DNA from: Cinclus cinclus
Lineage: Eukaryota > Chordata > Aves > Passeriformes > Cinclidae
Direction of reading: 5' to 3'
Assembly (NCBI RefSeq): GCF_963662255.1
Contig: NC_085052.1
Location: forward strand, 4,446,807 to 4,510,806
Length of the DNA: 64,000 nt
The position numbers were made by a program, and so were the translations under genes. Shown one piece after another: positions 24,801 to 39,526 of this stretch (positions are counted from its first letter, which is position 1; each line of letters begins with the position of its first letter). A model generated the notes under the pieces. It ran no database searches, was not told the DNA's origin, and saw only the letters and a list, made by a program, of their open reading frames with translations.

Positions 24801-27800
24801 TGTGGTATAAGCAGTGCTTTTTGCAAAAACTGTGCAGTGAAGCTGTGTCAATAACACACTGGAGTTATGCATGTGTTGTTTTCAAGGGAAAATTACTATT
24901 GGTGGGAATATCTATTCTGCATTTTGTGTCCAGGTTTGTTGATGTGTTTAAACTCATCTTTCATTTTCTCGTATTACCCTTGAAAGCTGTCAGAAATACC
25001 TGCCAGCAAATGTTGATGTGCCTGTTCAGGTTATGGTGAAATCATTTCCCATTTAATCATCCTGAAGGGTGGAGACGTGACAAAAACCCTTTGAAATGTG
25101 ATGTTGCAAGAAGTACAGGTTTATGGGCGAGCTAATTGTTATTATTAACTCTGATTGTCCGTTCCAGCAATGCTTCCACAAAGGGGTGCTCAGAAACACA
25201 GCTGGTAACCAAAGACAGAGTATTTATCATTAGTGGCAACTCCAAGGGATTAACGAGTTTCTGTAAACACCAGTGGTGCTTTCTGGGGCCACAAACCAAA
25301 GGAATGGTCTACTGTGGGTTTATTGCACCTTGAAGAGTGAGGCAGCTTTGCTGAATCCAGCATGGAAAAGTCATATCTGACATGGCTAAAAGGCAGGATT
25401 TCATAGGGGAGCAATATGTTGTCTGCTGACTTTTGTTCTACAAAATCTTGATCTATAAAGTCCTGACTTGGAAGCATAAAGCCTGTGATGAGCTGGAATG
25501 CACAACTGCAAGATCAAGGGCTACATGAATAGCTCTGCCTTTTAAATCTTCCTTTTTTAAAATGAAGTTGGTGATCTGGCATTCTCTGGTCTCCCCAGCC
25601 CAGTTCAGAATCTAGTAAATCTGAAGTTCATAAATTCAAAATTTTAGTGGGCTCTTCCTTAAAAGCCAAGTGGGGGCATTGCACAATTGTGTGTCTTATA
25701 GACAACAAATTATGCAAGGTCTTTTGTTTAGGCTCTCTGCCATGAATTTAAGAGCTAGCATCCTGTGGGAGCTCAGGAAAACACAAGCCTGGTAATACAC
25801 CCTCACTTCTGCTAGCTGCATTATTTCATCATCAAAACAAACTGAACTCACATTTGGGGCTATTCCATTTCTAAGCTAAGGCCAGAAAATGCCACAAAGT
25901 GAAAGTGAAGAAGCTGCCTTGCAAAACAATTGTCTGGCAGAAACTCTGGGGAAAATGACCTTCAGTAATTGGTGGATGATGATTTCTGATTGTGTATTTT
26001 TATCAACATGCGTGCAAAGCAGAATCCCTCTGTTCGGCTCAGTTGTGTAAGGTTTGCAAAACCACACAGGCAGCTCCTGCACTGGTGCCAGAACTGTGAG
26101 CCCTGTGAGAGGAAGGCAGTGACACCAACACAGTGACCGCCACCCTGTGCTCTGACCTCTGGGCCTACAGTGACCCTGACTGACAGCACTGCCATTGTGT
26201 CTTTGGGTCAGTTTTCTGACCCACTCTCATATCTAAATTAGGACTCACTAATTCACTTTTATCCCAGCTATCCCAAGCTGCCCTTCTTCACTGCAAGCTG
26301 TTCCCACCTTTGCAGAGGCTGATCTTCTGCTCTGTTCCAGGATGAAGTGTAAATCACCAGCTCTGAGAGAATTCCACATGCTCTGATATCTCTATTTATT
26401 CTCTTTGATTTTATGATGGAACTGGTGGGGGAAGAAGTACTCACGTCAGGCTGCTTTACTCTTGTTTGCTGGAATTTCCCCTGTGGCTCCTCATCCACAC
26501 TTCATGCTCATCCGGAGAGAGATTGTCTTTTCTTGATCAAAACAGGATTTACCCCAGGAGGACTGAAACTGGGGGAAAATACAGCTCAGACTTAAAGATA
26601 AGCTATGTAGTAGGTTAGTAAGTTAGGTATTTCAATAAGATTCAAATAATTTGTCATGAGTGATCAAATTTAATCCCAGTATATACAGTATTGGGTACAC
26701 TTACCAACCACACACCACACAGATATGTTAGTTTCTTGTATATTGAAGACATGCTACCTTAGGTATTTGCAGAAGATAATTTAGTTTGAGGTCATTTTAC
26801 TTTATGGCATAAATTTAAGAAAAAATGTTTTATATTCCTTACTTTCACATGATTGATACTACACATAAAGCGTTGCAAAGCTCTGCTGAAGCACTGAGCA
26901 TACTGTTACACACCAGCTATTCCCATAGGAAAGAGAAGAAGGAGGTGTTCAGAATTTTACTTTTCTCTGATCTTGATGTAATAGTGCAAAACCATTCCAA
27001 ATTTCTGCATATTCCAACAATATCACAGACATCTGCAAGAACGACTGACCTATGACAGTCTTTTGGCTTTTGCTTTCTCACGAATGCTAGAAGAGCAAAT
27101 ACCAAGATCTGGGGGGCAAACCATATCCCATCGTGAGAATTAACAAACAAGTAATGATTTTCAAGTGCACGACTTGATGGGAAGGACGTTGCTTGGTAGC
27201 ATCAGCAGCTGGATCTGCTGTAAAACCGTGATGTCGCTTGGCAACGGAGAGCTGAGCTGGATTTTTGTGAGAGTTCTGAAATAGTATTTTTGTGCCCTTC
27301 CCCCAAGAAAACCAGGAACTGCCTATGGAGAGCACATCACTGAGCCCATGTAGGAGTGAGATTCAGAGGACAGCAGAGGATGCAGCCCAGCCTTGGCTGA
27401 TGTGCCCCACTTCATGTACAAGTGTGAAAGAAAAGAAAGGGCACGCTGAATACTTGAACTAAGACATGAAAGAATGTTTTAAAAAACAGGTTACAAAAGT
27501 TAAAAATTATTCTTCCCATTTCTGGCTAATTTTCAATCTGGATAACAACCTGGCCTGGAAAAATCCAATTGATGACATACTTCCATTGCTTCTAATCAGC
27601 CCCACATGGAACTTCAAGGCACTCATACATCCTTCAGATGTTTAAGGGATGTTTTATGGCACAAAAGTGCAGAAGAAGGCACAGCATATTGCTTTGGAGA
27701 TTAATGGATTTGCCCAAGGTGAGAAAGCTCACCAAGTGCAGAACTAGGATGTCAGCACTGACTTCCTCAGCCTGCTCCAGGTACCAGACTGCTGGGATTT

Positions 27801-30800
27801 GAGTTAATGATGTTAGGATCACCATCAGGAGGTGCCCTTCCTAAGGAAACATGGGGTTGCTAAATAATTTTGGTTTACTTTCTATCTAGTAATATTTTTG
27901 CAGCTAAAAAGAGAAAGTCTATAACTCCAGCTCTCAACAGAACTTTCATAATACTATATAGTTTCAAGCAATAATAAATAAAAGTTATTATGGGAATCTT
28001 AAGTTTGATTCTGTTGTATTCTACTTATCCCTTAACTGCCCCTCTGGAAGACATGGGTCTCAGATAATTTTGTGTTTTATCTGCTAGTCCCATGAGGATA
28101 TCATGGCCACCCCAGGGTACCTAAAATGGTGCTCAATGCCTACATCTGTGGATCTCAATAATCTTTCCCTTGTGCATTGAGCATTAAATGTTTTCAGGTC
28201 ACGTACATTCCCTTCTGCTGCACTGTTTGCAGATGTCAAAGTACTGCATTGGGCTCAGTCCTTAAAAGTGATGCCAAAAGCTTTTAGTAAAATATATATG
28301 ATCCAAGTAAGAATATCCAAGTATTGGAACATTTCTCTTTCCAAACCACATTTATACCAGCAGTTTTTCACCAGATTCCATATGCAGCACTTCAGTCAGT
28401 GGGGAGGCTGTGAATTCAGACAAAACACAGAGCTCTGAGTGCTGACTCCCTCTCTGTGTCCACATGCACATTCCAGCTATGGAGAGCTGGACACAGATTC
28501 CTATTTAAGTTCTGATCACCACCACCAGCTAATAGGGCTCAGGAGCTATAGGGGAGGCTGACCTACATAGCTCGCCTGGTCAATCTGTGCCTATCATTGT
28601 GCAGGACTGCAAAATATTTCCTTATTATTACTCCTGGCCTTTTATAAACAGCTAATTATGATTTATGAACCATAACTCCCCAACACTTGTATTATGACTA
28701 TGTAAGTCAGGCCCATGGCCAACTTGACAGAGCTTACATGTGTTTTCACATTCTAAATGCAAACAATCATTCAGTCAAAGTGAGGAATTTCTGTTCCTAA
28801 ATCTCATAGCTGAGGCAGGAAGAACATGCCCTCTGACTTGGGGCAAAACTCTGGAAGTAGCAGTGGGAAGTCTGATGAGAGGGGAGGATTTTTAGGACCT
28901 GATCTGTGCTCCTCGAGCTGGTCTGCCTGCTCTGGTGTCCAGTCTCAGCACTGGGAATGGTGGGATACAGCTGAGAGAGACAAAAATCCACGTTATGTGA
29001 GGCACAGGAGGAAACAAGGTGGCGATCCGTTGGCTTAACATGTCTAGAGGCACACGAAGGCGCTGGGAAGAATGCATCACAGGATGAATTATTTCTTACC
29101 TCTTTTCAGGTCCTTCCTCCTTCAAATTCTTCTTCTTGCTTTCCTTTCTGAGTTTACCAGTTTCTCTGTTCATGCATTCCCTTTTTTCTCCAAGAGACTC
29201 AGTGGAAATACAAGGGAGGGCAGAGCTGCCCCAGGGATGTTTTTCTGAGAGCTGGTGGGAAGGCAGGGAGGAGGCAGATCTGAAGGTGCTCAGGGGCAAG
29301 GGGCTCCTTCCTGCCTGCTCTGCTGTAGCTGTGGGCTCTGAACCAGCTGTCAGCAACAGTCTCTCCCTGTCTGGGGATGGCAGCAGTATTTAATCTCCCC
29401 CTTTCCTGGCTGGAGGTGTGTGTTGACATGTCAGGGTTGGCAGGTTGCAGCTTCTTTCTGGGCTTTGTGCTCACACACCCTCCATGCCCACACAAACATC
29501 CCAGGAGAGGAGGATTCCTTCTTGGGCTCCTGGAAAGTCTCCAGAGACTCTCCTTGGGCTGAGGGGAGGATGTTTATTGGTTTTCTTTCTGCTGACACAA
29601 CGCAGGTACACGGCCACGTACCACACAGTCACACATATATACACATGCATATATTACACATTACATATATATAAATGCAGATATCTTATGCAGATTATAT
29701 CCTTCGTCCTCAGTTAGAGGCCTTTTAGCCTGAGGCGGTTTTTAATAATTTCCTGATAGCTGTTAGATCACTGAGTGAGAATAAATTAGACAAAAACTCA
29801 GCTATTGAATATTTTGCAGTTGTCAATACTCTTACTCCAGAAATGCTGTCTTTTATCAGTAGTGAGAGCAGGCTGTGAAAATAAATCTCTCAGGAGAGCT
29901 GCATATCAAGACAACTTGTTAATAGCCAGGCAGGGGTTAGATTTCATATTCTAGTCCAAGCAACTGTATTAGGTTTTTGCAGGACTAACTCTGGGAACTG
30001 AGTCACTGACCTATGAAACTGTAGTCAAGACAGTGCTCGTAAGTTGTTTACAAAGATTCCCGAGTTTGGATAAAAAATATTTACTTTGAAACTAAATTTA
30101 TTGAGTTTCCTCAGTCCTCTGCACCTTAAAAATGGTTAGATTAAGTGAACAACACTTAGATGTACTGTAAGCATTTAGCTGGATTACTTGTGCAAGTTCC
30201 TCAGCGATTCACAAAGCAGGAGAATGCTGCTGACATTTTAGTAAAGCAGAAATTGAGGCACAGGGGAGTTGAGTGATCAGGCCATTAATATGTTGTGTAA
30301 TCCTGGGCTTTGAAGGAAAGTACAGCTGGTGTTCAGCCCTCAGAATAATGATACAGAATGAAGATGATTACTGGTTTGATTTGGCATCACTGTTCTAAAA
30401 GAAGATGTTATATTTTACATTGAATATTCTCTGGATTATGGACTTTTCTAAGTATGATTTAACCCTGTGCAAAAAGACTCCACCAAATTTCAAGGCTAAT
30501 CAGGACCAAAGTTCTTCATCGGGCTTATTTGTACAGTCAGCCAAGAGCAGTTTTGTGCAGAGTAACATCATCCTCCAAGATATCATCAATAAAAATGGCC
30601 CAAACAACCCAACAGTAAGACTAAAATAATTCATATTCTTTTTCTCAAAGGATAATAATTGCATACTACTAAGAATGCTTCCTTACAGACATTACCATAG
30701 TTTCATACCTGTTTCCATGTTAAAACTAATGTAATGAATTAATCTTTAAGCTGAGTGTAAATTATAAACCTATTTCCCCTTGATTCCTTTGATTCAACTA

Positions 30801-33800
30801 ATCAGAATTGCAACACAAGACTGAGAGAAGTCAATTACAGCCAGTCTTACATGTATTTACGATGACCTGGTGACAACAAATGGTGCCTGAACTGCATTAT
30901 CCCCCTCTAGACCAGGTTTGATGTTTGCCTTTGCAGCAGTGGCTTTTTTAGAAGATGATCTAATACTGTTCTGGTGGGAAGTGGTCCTGGTGATCCCTGG
31001 TGGTTGGTGGAGATAAAGTTACCTAAGCTGCTCACTGTTGTTACAGATGGCACAACTCTTCATCCTTCTGACAGATCTAAACCTAATCAGCTTCACCTAA
31101 TGACAGATTTAAACTCTTACAACTTACTGCCTTCTCCAGCTGGGTCTCCACTATTTATATTCATGTTCTCATTTTCCACTAATATGAACAATATCCAGTT
31201 TCAGAAGTTCACTTTTAATTTACAGGTGTATCTTCTCATTGGCATTTCATCATCATTAGGGAATATGCTAGTTGCAGACTTTACTGTACCTCAACTCAAT
31301 CTCAGTTTTGGTCTGGGGAGGGTTTTCTGGAGACCAGACTCACAAAATAGTTGTTATACATAATTATGCATTGGCACTTTGAAGCAGGGATTGTAACATT
31401 GAATATATGAAATTTCACTTTAAACAGAAAACCATGACAGCATGCAGGCAACTAAGTACCAGTCACTAGCATCAAAATGTGGATATTTAATATTTCAAGT
31501 CAGTGGAATAAGTACAAAATAATGCCTACAATTGTTTGTCCAGTTTAAAGTTCGTGTGAATAAAGATTTAGGTTTCTTCTTGTACCCAAACGTGAGCCTT
31601 TTCCTCTAATTTGAGTAAACTCTTAAAGATTACTTGGTGAACTCCTGTGCATCTAGAAAAGAGTAATATTCTTCTCTGGAAAATGTGATAGCCCATGGAT
31701 TGATTCAAACCTCTTTAAACTTCATATGTAAAAACAGAACTTGCCACAAAATGCCATTATGAGACTGTACAATATATTAGTGCAAAAAGCTCATGCATAA
31801 CTTCTGAAACTCTTGAAATTTTTTTACCAGTAGAAATGGTTTAGTAGTGCCCATGACTGAAATATTGTTTTGGGCTGGTGAGTCTTCATGCAGGAACTAA
31901 ATATTGCACGTAGGACAATTAAGATATATTAAGGCTTGTATTAGAATGCAAAAAGATTTCCGTAGTCAGTGCTCCTGACACATTTCACTCCTTGGTGTGA
32001 GCACTGTGTGATTTAAGAATCTACCAAAGAAACTGAAAAAAAAAAAACCCTACTTTATGTAGACCATGAAATTAAACCTCCTGCCCCTTGTATCATGCAG
32101 AGCTTTTCATATGGGTTCAATAAAACCATGTGATGCTCCAAAAGTGTGGCTGAAATCAGGTCTTTCTCATCAAGAAAGTGGTTGAGTATAATTTTCAGTT
32201 TATAGTTGCAAGTGGCATGGAAACTGTGAGTAACAGGCAATGTAAAAAGTAGGCATGCAATTTATCACCACAGATACTAATAATTACTGTATTTTCAATA
32301 GTGTCAATATGCTGTAGATATAAAACACAGACACAGAAATAAAGGCATCAGACCACACTGCTGTTAGAACTGGCAGCTTTGAATAATGGAGCATACACAT
32401 CCCCCTGAAGTGCTGGAGAATTCATGCTAAAGGCACACACTAAAATCTAGGCAGATAAGGTCAAAACCTGCAGATTTATGAAGCTGTGCCATAAAAACAG
32501 GGATTTTGATACTCCTGAACAGCTTCCTTGTACTTTCCCCACCCTTCCCTTCCCTTACTGCAGCAATTGTGTTTCTGGCTTCAACCAGGAGCTGCTCACA
32601 ATGTCAGTTTGTCAACATCAAAAATTGTTTGTGCTTCAGAAGATCCAGAAGGATCCCCTCTGCCTTTTTTTGTAGGGTTTGGCAAAATCTGATAGTGCAC
32701 AGAAATGGTGGTGTTTGGCTGACACTTCACAGAGTCCCAGAAAACACAGCTGAGGAACAAATCCCTCCCTATTTTAGTATCTTCCCAAAAGAGGTATTTT
32801 TTACAGGACTGCTGGAGGAAACACATTTTGGGAATGGGACAAAACATTCTGAAGTATTTACCAAATAATTCCTTCACCTCACTTGGTCAATTTGTCACAT
32901 CTATTCTGCAGAAACGTCTGTAGTGTTGGTTCACTGATAACGTTTTCTGGTTTATTTAATTGTTTCTAGGGAGATTATCTCATCATTCTGCTTTCTTACT
33001 CACAATTCTACTGGTCCCGTTCCCTTCTAAAATATTCCTGTAGAAAATATTGCAGCTGTTCATATCAAAACAAAAATATTAGCACTAAATCACATTATGT
33101 TTTGGTAGCAAGAAAAAAACTGTTTTCACCCAGTCAGGTTGCCATGAACCAGCAAATGTTTTCTGATTACTTATAATCAGAAAAGCAGATTTCATCTAGG
33201 TAATATAATAAATCATTCTTACCTTTTATTTGTGCACAGAGCCATTAAAGTCCTACAAAACTCCTGCAGCACACTACTGTTCACACATGAAGCGAATAAA
33301 TATAAATATAAATATCTGAATCCATTTGCAAGACTCAGAGCTGGCTGAAGCTTGGGTTTGACCAAGAGTAAAGAGTGCTGGTTAGATTTTATGCTTCCTG
33401 GGAGACTGGGGAAGTAAATGAGTCTGTCAAGTCTTAACTAGCATTTAATGACAAATTTAATTTGGCAAGAATATATAGTTCAGTATTTTGTCAAGCTTGC
33501 TGAGGCTTGTATAGTCTGTATATGGGTCTTGACCAACTGCTGTATTTTCATAGGATCCTGCATTAAAGACCTTCTAATGAAAATGTACAAAATTTAAATC
33601 AAACTTTCTTTCACCATGTAATTTTTAGAAGACAGTACTTAAAAACGATTATGTCTAGAAAAATAAAAACTATACTCTCTGATGGCTCAGCTCTTCAAAC
33701 CATTAGTTTCTGCAATTAAATGTGGTATCAATTAACTGCACTTAAGCCATTCATTTACCACTAAGCCTAGATCATAAGAAGTAGGGTAAAATGTTTCTCA

Positions 33801-35000
33801 TTCCAGACTTGTTATGGACTTTACTGATAAAACCCCAACTATAATGTAACTTAGATCAGCTTAGATTGGCCTTTCCCCAGACTAGGTTGCTTCCCACAGA
33901 TAGTTAAAATGCTTGATGAAAACACGAACTAGGTAATTCCTGCATGTGCAAAGTGCCTACTGATCTCCTCAGGCCAGGATACCCAAGCCTATCATTGTCA
34001 CAGGACTCTGCCTTAGAGATGGAAGAATGACTGGATGTGATGCAGATGCAGATGGAGATGCAGATGTCAGGTTACTTAAAACTAAGTCAGTGAGGATTAG
34101 ATCATCCATCCGTAGGCCTATCTGACTTTTCTGGTCAACTACCAGCACGTTTTCCTGTCCAAAATCCTCATAAAATAGGATTTACAGATTCTATGTATTG
34201 ACATTGAATTAAACTTTGAATCTGTAATGAAAACATTTTGACGTGTAGGGATGGAATTTTTTTTTTAACTCCTGTATGTACATTGTAGGTTTCTAATCCA
34301 TCCTTTGGGCTGTTGAAAAGGAAAAAAAGTCTGCTCCTATGTAGTTAGGAGCTTGATCCTGAATAGTTACATCACAAGGACAAAATTCAAGCAATAAACA
34401 CCCTGTCTTTAAGGTAAGATCAGATTTTGTGGGAAATATCTGTTTTATAATACAGATAAAAGCATGCTTGCCATTGTCATCCTGTCCCTGAAGATAAACT
34501 CATTTTTTTAAACCTGAAGTTTCTAAAACATTATGATAATATAAACCCTGTTCAATAATAAAATCCAGAAATAACTGAAGTGGCCATGGACTTACATGTT
34601 GACAATGGATTTCAATATTGTGTCATCAATGTTAAAAACAGGAACAATCAAAATTTTGCTAATCTTATTTTGATTTAATTGGTTCTCCTAGTGTGTAAGA
34701 CTGAAAGTGACTTCAGCTACCTGAAGATGTACAAGTTTTGGGTCACTAGAGGCAATATTGTACCTACAACTGCTCAGTGTAGTGTTTTACAGCCTGAAAC
34801 AAACTTTGCTCTGCATGAAAGACAAAACATCATAGACAGTTCATCAAACATCATCAAACCTCTGCATAATCTGTCTAGTGAGCAGCCAGTACATTTCATC
34901 CCTGAAATTCTGCATGAGAAACACACAGTCTTGTTGTTACATGGCAACTTCAAAACAGCAAGCAATACTTTCTGACACAAACCCTTAGAACTGTTTCTGC

Positions 35001-35027
35001 AAAAAAAAAAAAAAAAAAAAAAAAAAA
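35001..35027 (+). repeat. Poly-A run (27)
   Basis: Twenty-seven consecutive A. The preceding sequence shows no recognisable LINE or processed gene, so whether this is a retroposon tail is open. Confidence 0.95.
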
Positions 35028-36917
35028 GTGGAAGAGAGCCACATTTAACAACTCCAGCATTTGCAAATAGTTATGACAGTCTGTAATGTTGTAACTTGTT
35101 TTTAAAACAGCTATTTTAGGACATGCACATTTAATGATCAGTCTCTTGGTCTTAGAGAGATACTGACTAAACAAGACATCATCCTGTAGACACACTATAT
35201 AGGGTATGGGATTGTAAAACAAGTTATACAAGAGATCAGGAAACTACAGAACCTCAAAGGAGACACTCTTTTTCTCTGGTACAGAGAGAAAAAAATTCTT
35301 TTATTTGTCAGACACTCCCTTTGCCTTTTTGTAATGTCTAAAGCATAATTAGTAAACTGTTTTGAGTCTAGACATTTTTAAATTTAAAGAACTAATAAAA
35401 AGTTACTTACCCAATTTTCCTCTAGACCAAAAATGAAAATGCACCACTCTGTCCCTGAGTTTTATAACCTTCTGCACTGCTTCCCTCCTAGCTGTTGTGT
35501 GGATCCCCTTTCTCCCTGGATCACATGAAAGTGTTCTATTAATGTGAATTGGCTGATGTTTGAGAACACTATGCTGGAGAGCTATGAAGTGTAAGGAATC
35601 TGACCCAGGGAGCTGTGGGGCTATGACACATCAGTTCTTCACAGGAATTCTCAGTTGCTGGATGGGAATGACAAGGGACAGGTCCTGTACACTGGTGAAG
35701 CACGCTGGCACGGTCGTTGTTGTTGGGATATGGATTCCCTAAGGCAGGGAGACAAGTTCCATGTTAAACCAATGTAACTGGAGTTTTACTCTCTGGCTTT
35801 TCACTCCAGGATTGTAACTCACAAGTATCAGGCTGAGCCTTTCACCTCACCTCACAAGCAAAGGTTAGGAAAATGGATCAGTTTTGCACGTGATGAATGT
35901 AAATAACAACAGCACTGCTGGAAGTGACAGCTGCATTAAGAAAACCACTGCAAGCCAGAGCTGCTCTGCATATTTCCTAAGGAATGCCTTGCCAGAGCTC
36001 AGGATAAACATTCAAAGCATAGGAATGCTAGCAGATTACCTGGCAGGATGGAGAGAAGGGAAAAGGAGTCTTCTGCCTCCATTGCATTCTTCATCTCTTT
36101 GCCTGTGCTCAGTTTTCGCTTGTCCATATGGGCAGAAAAGAGAGACTGCAGCTTTGCCTCTTCCCTCATGGGATGAGCTGGAGCTTTTAGCCACTGGTTT
36201 GGATGGAGTGGTTGGAGTTGGAGTGCCACATGTGTGAGCTTTGCAGGGAACCAACCCATGCCACTTCAGCAGAGAGCTCTCCCAACCATAAACCCCCAAA
36301 GCACACGTCACTGCAATAGGAAACCCGCACCAATCACAGAAATGTCTTTTAAGTAGAGCATGTTTTCACTTACATGGTACTTTTGGAAAATCCTCCCTTG
36401 GAATACATGGTTCAGAAAGGAAACAAACCATTGCTTTCCCAACAGGTTGTGAGTTACGGGCCTTTAAACACATAAATATAAATATATCCACATCAGCACA
36501 AGATATGGAGAAATGATTGCTGGGATAGGATTAAACCTATCACAGAAGTGCTTAGGCTTAAGTCAGTTGTTTGCATGGTATTGGCAAAGTCTGAGAGGTG
36601 GTAGTTTCTGGAGACTGCTATACGAAGTAGTTAATTTATTAATTTTCTGTGAGTACAAAAATGATTCACATATTAAAAAATGTATGTCCAAAAAATTGCC
36701 ATGCAGTTATGCAAAATATGTACACAAATCTTTAGAACACTTATCAGCTTTCTGCTTTTGCAAAAATCTTACATTGTTCCCCATTTGCTTTTAATTTGTT
36801 TGTTCCTCCATTCAGGATGTGCTGGATGGACCACCAAGGCTGCAGCTTTTCTGGCTATTCTCCACTCTGAGGCACCATTGGTATATGAATATATATTTCT
36901 TACTTCTTCTTGTAAGG

Positions 36918-36977
36918 ATTTTATTTTATTTTATTTTATTTTATTTTATTTTATTTTATTTTATTTTATTTTATTTT
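36918..36977 (+). repeat. ATTTT pentanucleotide array, 12 copies
   Basis: Twelve perfect ATTTT units followed by T-rich sequence. It inflates open frames in this stretch; none is a gene. Confidence 0.97.
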
Positions 36978-39053
36978 TCTGCATTGCTGTTTGATTGTAG
37001 GGAAAAAGTGGAAGGTTTTCAGCATTTTGGCCTCCAGCAACATGACTTCCACATGCTGTTGTTGCAGCAATCTGGTGTCAGTCTTTCACTTAACGAAGCC
37101 TTCCAAGTCCTTAAAAAGGAGTTTTTGGTGCCAGTGAAGGTTTGATCCACCAGGATTCTTTTTTCCTTAACATCCCAGCAAAATGGGCCCTGTGGCTTTT
37201 TTCATAGCTCTATTAATAATTGCTCTTTCATATTTCTCTGAAAATACCTTCTTAGACTGGCACAATCTATATGGTGATGTGATGGGCTGTAACCTAATCC
37301 ACACTGCTGAGGGAATATCTGGTGCCAGATTTTCACCTCCCACAGGATTATGTGTAAATACAGAAGTAAAAGCTGCTGCAAGAACCAAATATACTAATTC
37401 ACACTTCTGCACTGATATTTTTTTTTTCTTAATTGGCTACACTCATTAAAAGAGTTTCCTCTCATCTGTGTTTGCTTGCAGAGCTGGCAGCTGAATGCCA
37501 AATATCTCAGATGCTTTATTTCTGATGTTTTCAATTAGTCCAGGCCCCATTTCAGATACCAGGATTAACTTTATATCAGGAACAGCCATCACTGGGCAAC
37601 AGATCCTGTGTTGCTGTGTTTTTAGACAACTAATTTCTTGCTTTATCTCTCCATCCTGAACAGAAGCATTTATTTTGGTGTAATCAAGGGAAATGCAAAA
37701 AGGTTTGTGCTTTAAAATCATAAGCAACACTCCTGGGCCACGACTAAAAGATTTCATTTAAAGACAAATCTTTTTCCATTAATGCCTGGGAACATCTGCT
37801 AGCAAATAGGGACATTCACACCAGGACGCAAATTTTCAGAACTGGACAAGTGATTAGACTTGATAGTAAATGAAGCAGGGGTAGATCCACATTTTAAGGG
37901 CTCCAGATAAGAGCACTGGTGTGCTGGGCAATTCCCAAGCTCAGATGCACTGTGAATCCCTCCTGTGACTCACTGCTCAGCACCATTAAAAAAACACATT
38001 ATGGCTCTGTATTTGGTGACAATGGAAACTGACTTTTGCTTGCTGAAATACAGTACCTGTATGATCATGGTATAGACAAATTGTACAGTGTTAGGAGTTA
38101 GATAAATGCCAGAAACTCTACATTAATTTCTGCACCCTGAGAGGAACAAAAGAGATAATGGTGAAATGTGCACACAGTGACACTCTTCTATGAGATCTGA
38201 AATGTTTATTTTAGGATTCCTCTGTGTGAGTCTTCTCACTTCAATGAGAACAAGGTTTTATGAGAACTGAATGAACATCAGACAAAAAATAGTATTGGTG
38301 TGCAAAGACAACTGGAAAATCTTGCAGTCAGCTGCACGTAGGACATTTTCTTCACTTACCATTGTCACTGTTGACAGTAACAATTGACAGATGCACAGTA
38401 ATAGCTAGGAAAGCAGAGATCTGATCATCTGGGCAAGCAGAACTCTCAAAAACAAGTACTGCATTCTTGCAGTATTGCGAATGTTGAGTTCCTATTAAGC
38501 ATAGCGAGATGACAGTAAAAAACCGTAACTCACATTTGCTAAGCCTGTATTTGCATCCTGCATCCTGATTTTTTACCATGCATCTGTGTCCTGCAGTGTA
38601 TAATGGCCCCAATCTTCCTTGGATCCTCTCTTGAGCCTTTCTGTGTCACCATCCAAAAGTGAATTACTCATACTGAATTTGCAATGCAAATTTGACAGCA
38701 ATATAAAAGTCCCACAAAGGATAGAAAATTGTTCTTCAAATATTATTTATTAATGTTCAACTGAAGCATTACATATTTTAAACATATATTTTGAAAGATA
38801 ACTTGTGCATAGTTGCAGTCTGTAGCCCAACTGAAGTACTGGTTTGAGGAAACAAAAGTAGATCCATGTCTATATACTGAGTCAAGCTGATCTATGAAGG
38901 TGTTTAAGACAATACTCCCAAAAATAACTTAAAACTCCCACCACGATGATTAGAGCAACATAATAATTAATCAACAATAAAGGGTTAAGTGTTATGATTT
39001 ATAGTTTGCAGGGACCAGCAGGACCAGGAGCGTTATCATCCTCCTGTTCTCGA

Positions 39054-39526
39054 CATAGGTGGGGCCACACCTGAAGTGGTGCATTCAGTGTTGGGCCCCT
39101 CACAAGCGATCAAAAAAGGACAATTCCAATAAAAAGGACCTTGAGGTGCTGGAGAGATTCCAGAGAACTCTTTTGAGGCAGCTGAGGGCTTTTAGCCTCA
39201 ATGAGAGGATGCTCAGGGGGTCTCCATCGCTGTTCACATCGCGGACTCAGAGGAGGGCGCGGAGAGCGGGGAGCGGTCCCTGCTGTGCCTGCAGTGAGAC
39301 CACCAGAGGAACTGGCTTTAAGCTGAGACAGGGGACATCAGATTAGATGTCAGAATCGGGTTTTTCACTGTTCAGGTACTTAGGCAGTAGGAATATGTTC
39401 CCAGGGAGGTGGCGGAGTCACCATCCCCGGAGGAGCTGGGTGACGTGGTTTAGGGGTTTACAGTGACACCGCTGGACTGGATCATCTTGAAGGTCGCTTC
39501 CAACCCTGACAAGTCCACGATTCTAA
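39054..39526 (+). mobile_element. CR1 LINE 3' remnant, sense
   Basis: Hallmarks of an avian CR1 3' region in order: GGGGCCACACCTGAAGTG, GTTGGGCCCCTCAC, GGACCTTGAGGTGCTGGAGA, TTTTAGCCTCAATGAGAGGA, then GACTGGATCATCTTGAAGGT and a TTCCAACCCTGACAAG tail ending in GATTCTAAC. It is truncated at its 5' end, and a GC-rich interruption (about 39236-39300) disturbs the body. It ends just over 100 bp upstream of the NSMCE4A CpG island. Confidence 0.85.

Larger units (their letters stand above)
21816..39053. other. TACC2 upstream region, no coding exon seen
   Basis: About 17 kb between the TACC2 start exon and the CR1 element upstream of NSMCE4A. I see no frame supported by splice sites or family resemblance. 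It holds an A27 run (35001-35027), an ATTTT array (36918-36977), AT/CA-rich sequence near 29629-29690, and modestly GC-richer sequence near 28830-29560. TACC2 5' non-coding exons and its promoter may be here; none can be pinned down from sequence alone. Confidence 0.6.

Noticed and set aside
24569..25039. 156-codon plus-strand frame
   Set aside because: No recognisable family, no promoter or splice support; the sequence reads like ordinary non-coding DNA.
28826..29562. Cluster of 60-98-codon frames on both strands
   Set aside because: Slightly GC-richer sequence keeps several frames open at once; none shows a domain or consistent splice sites.
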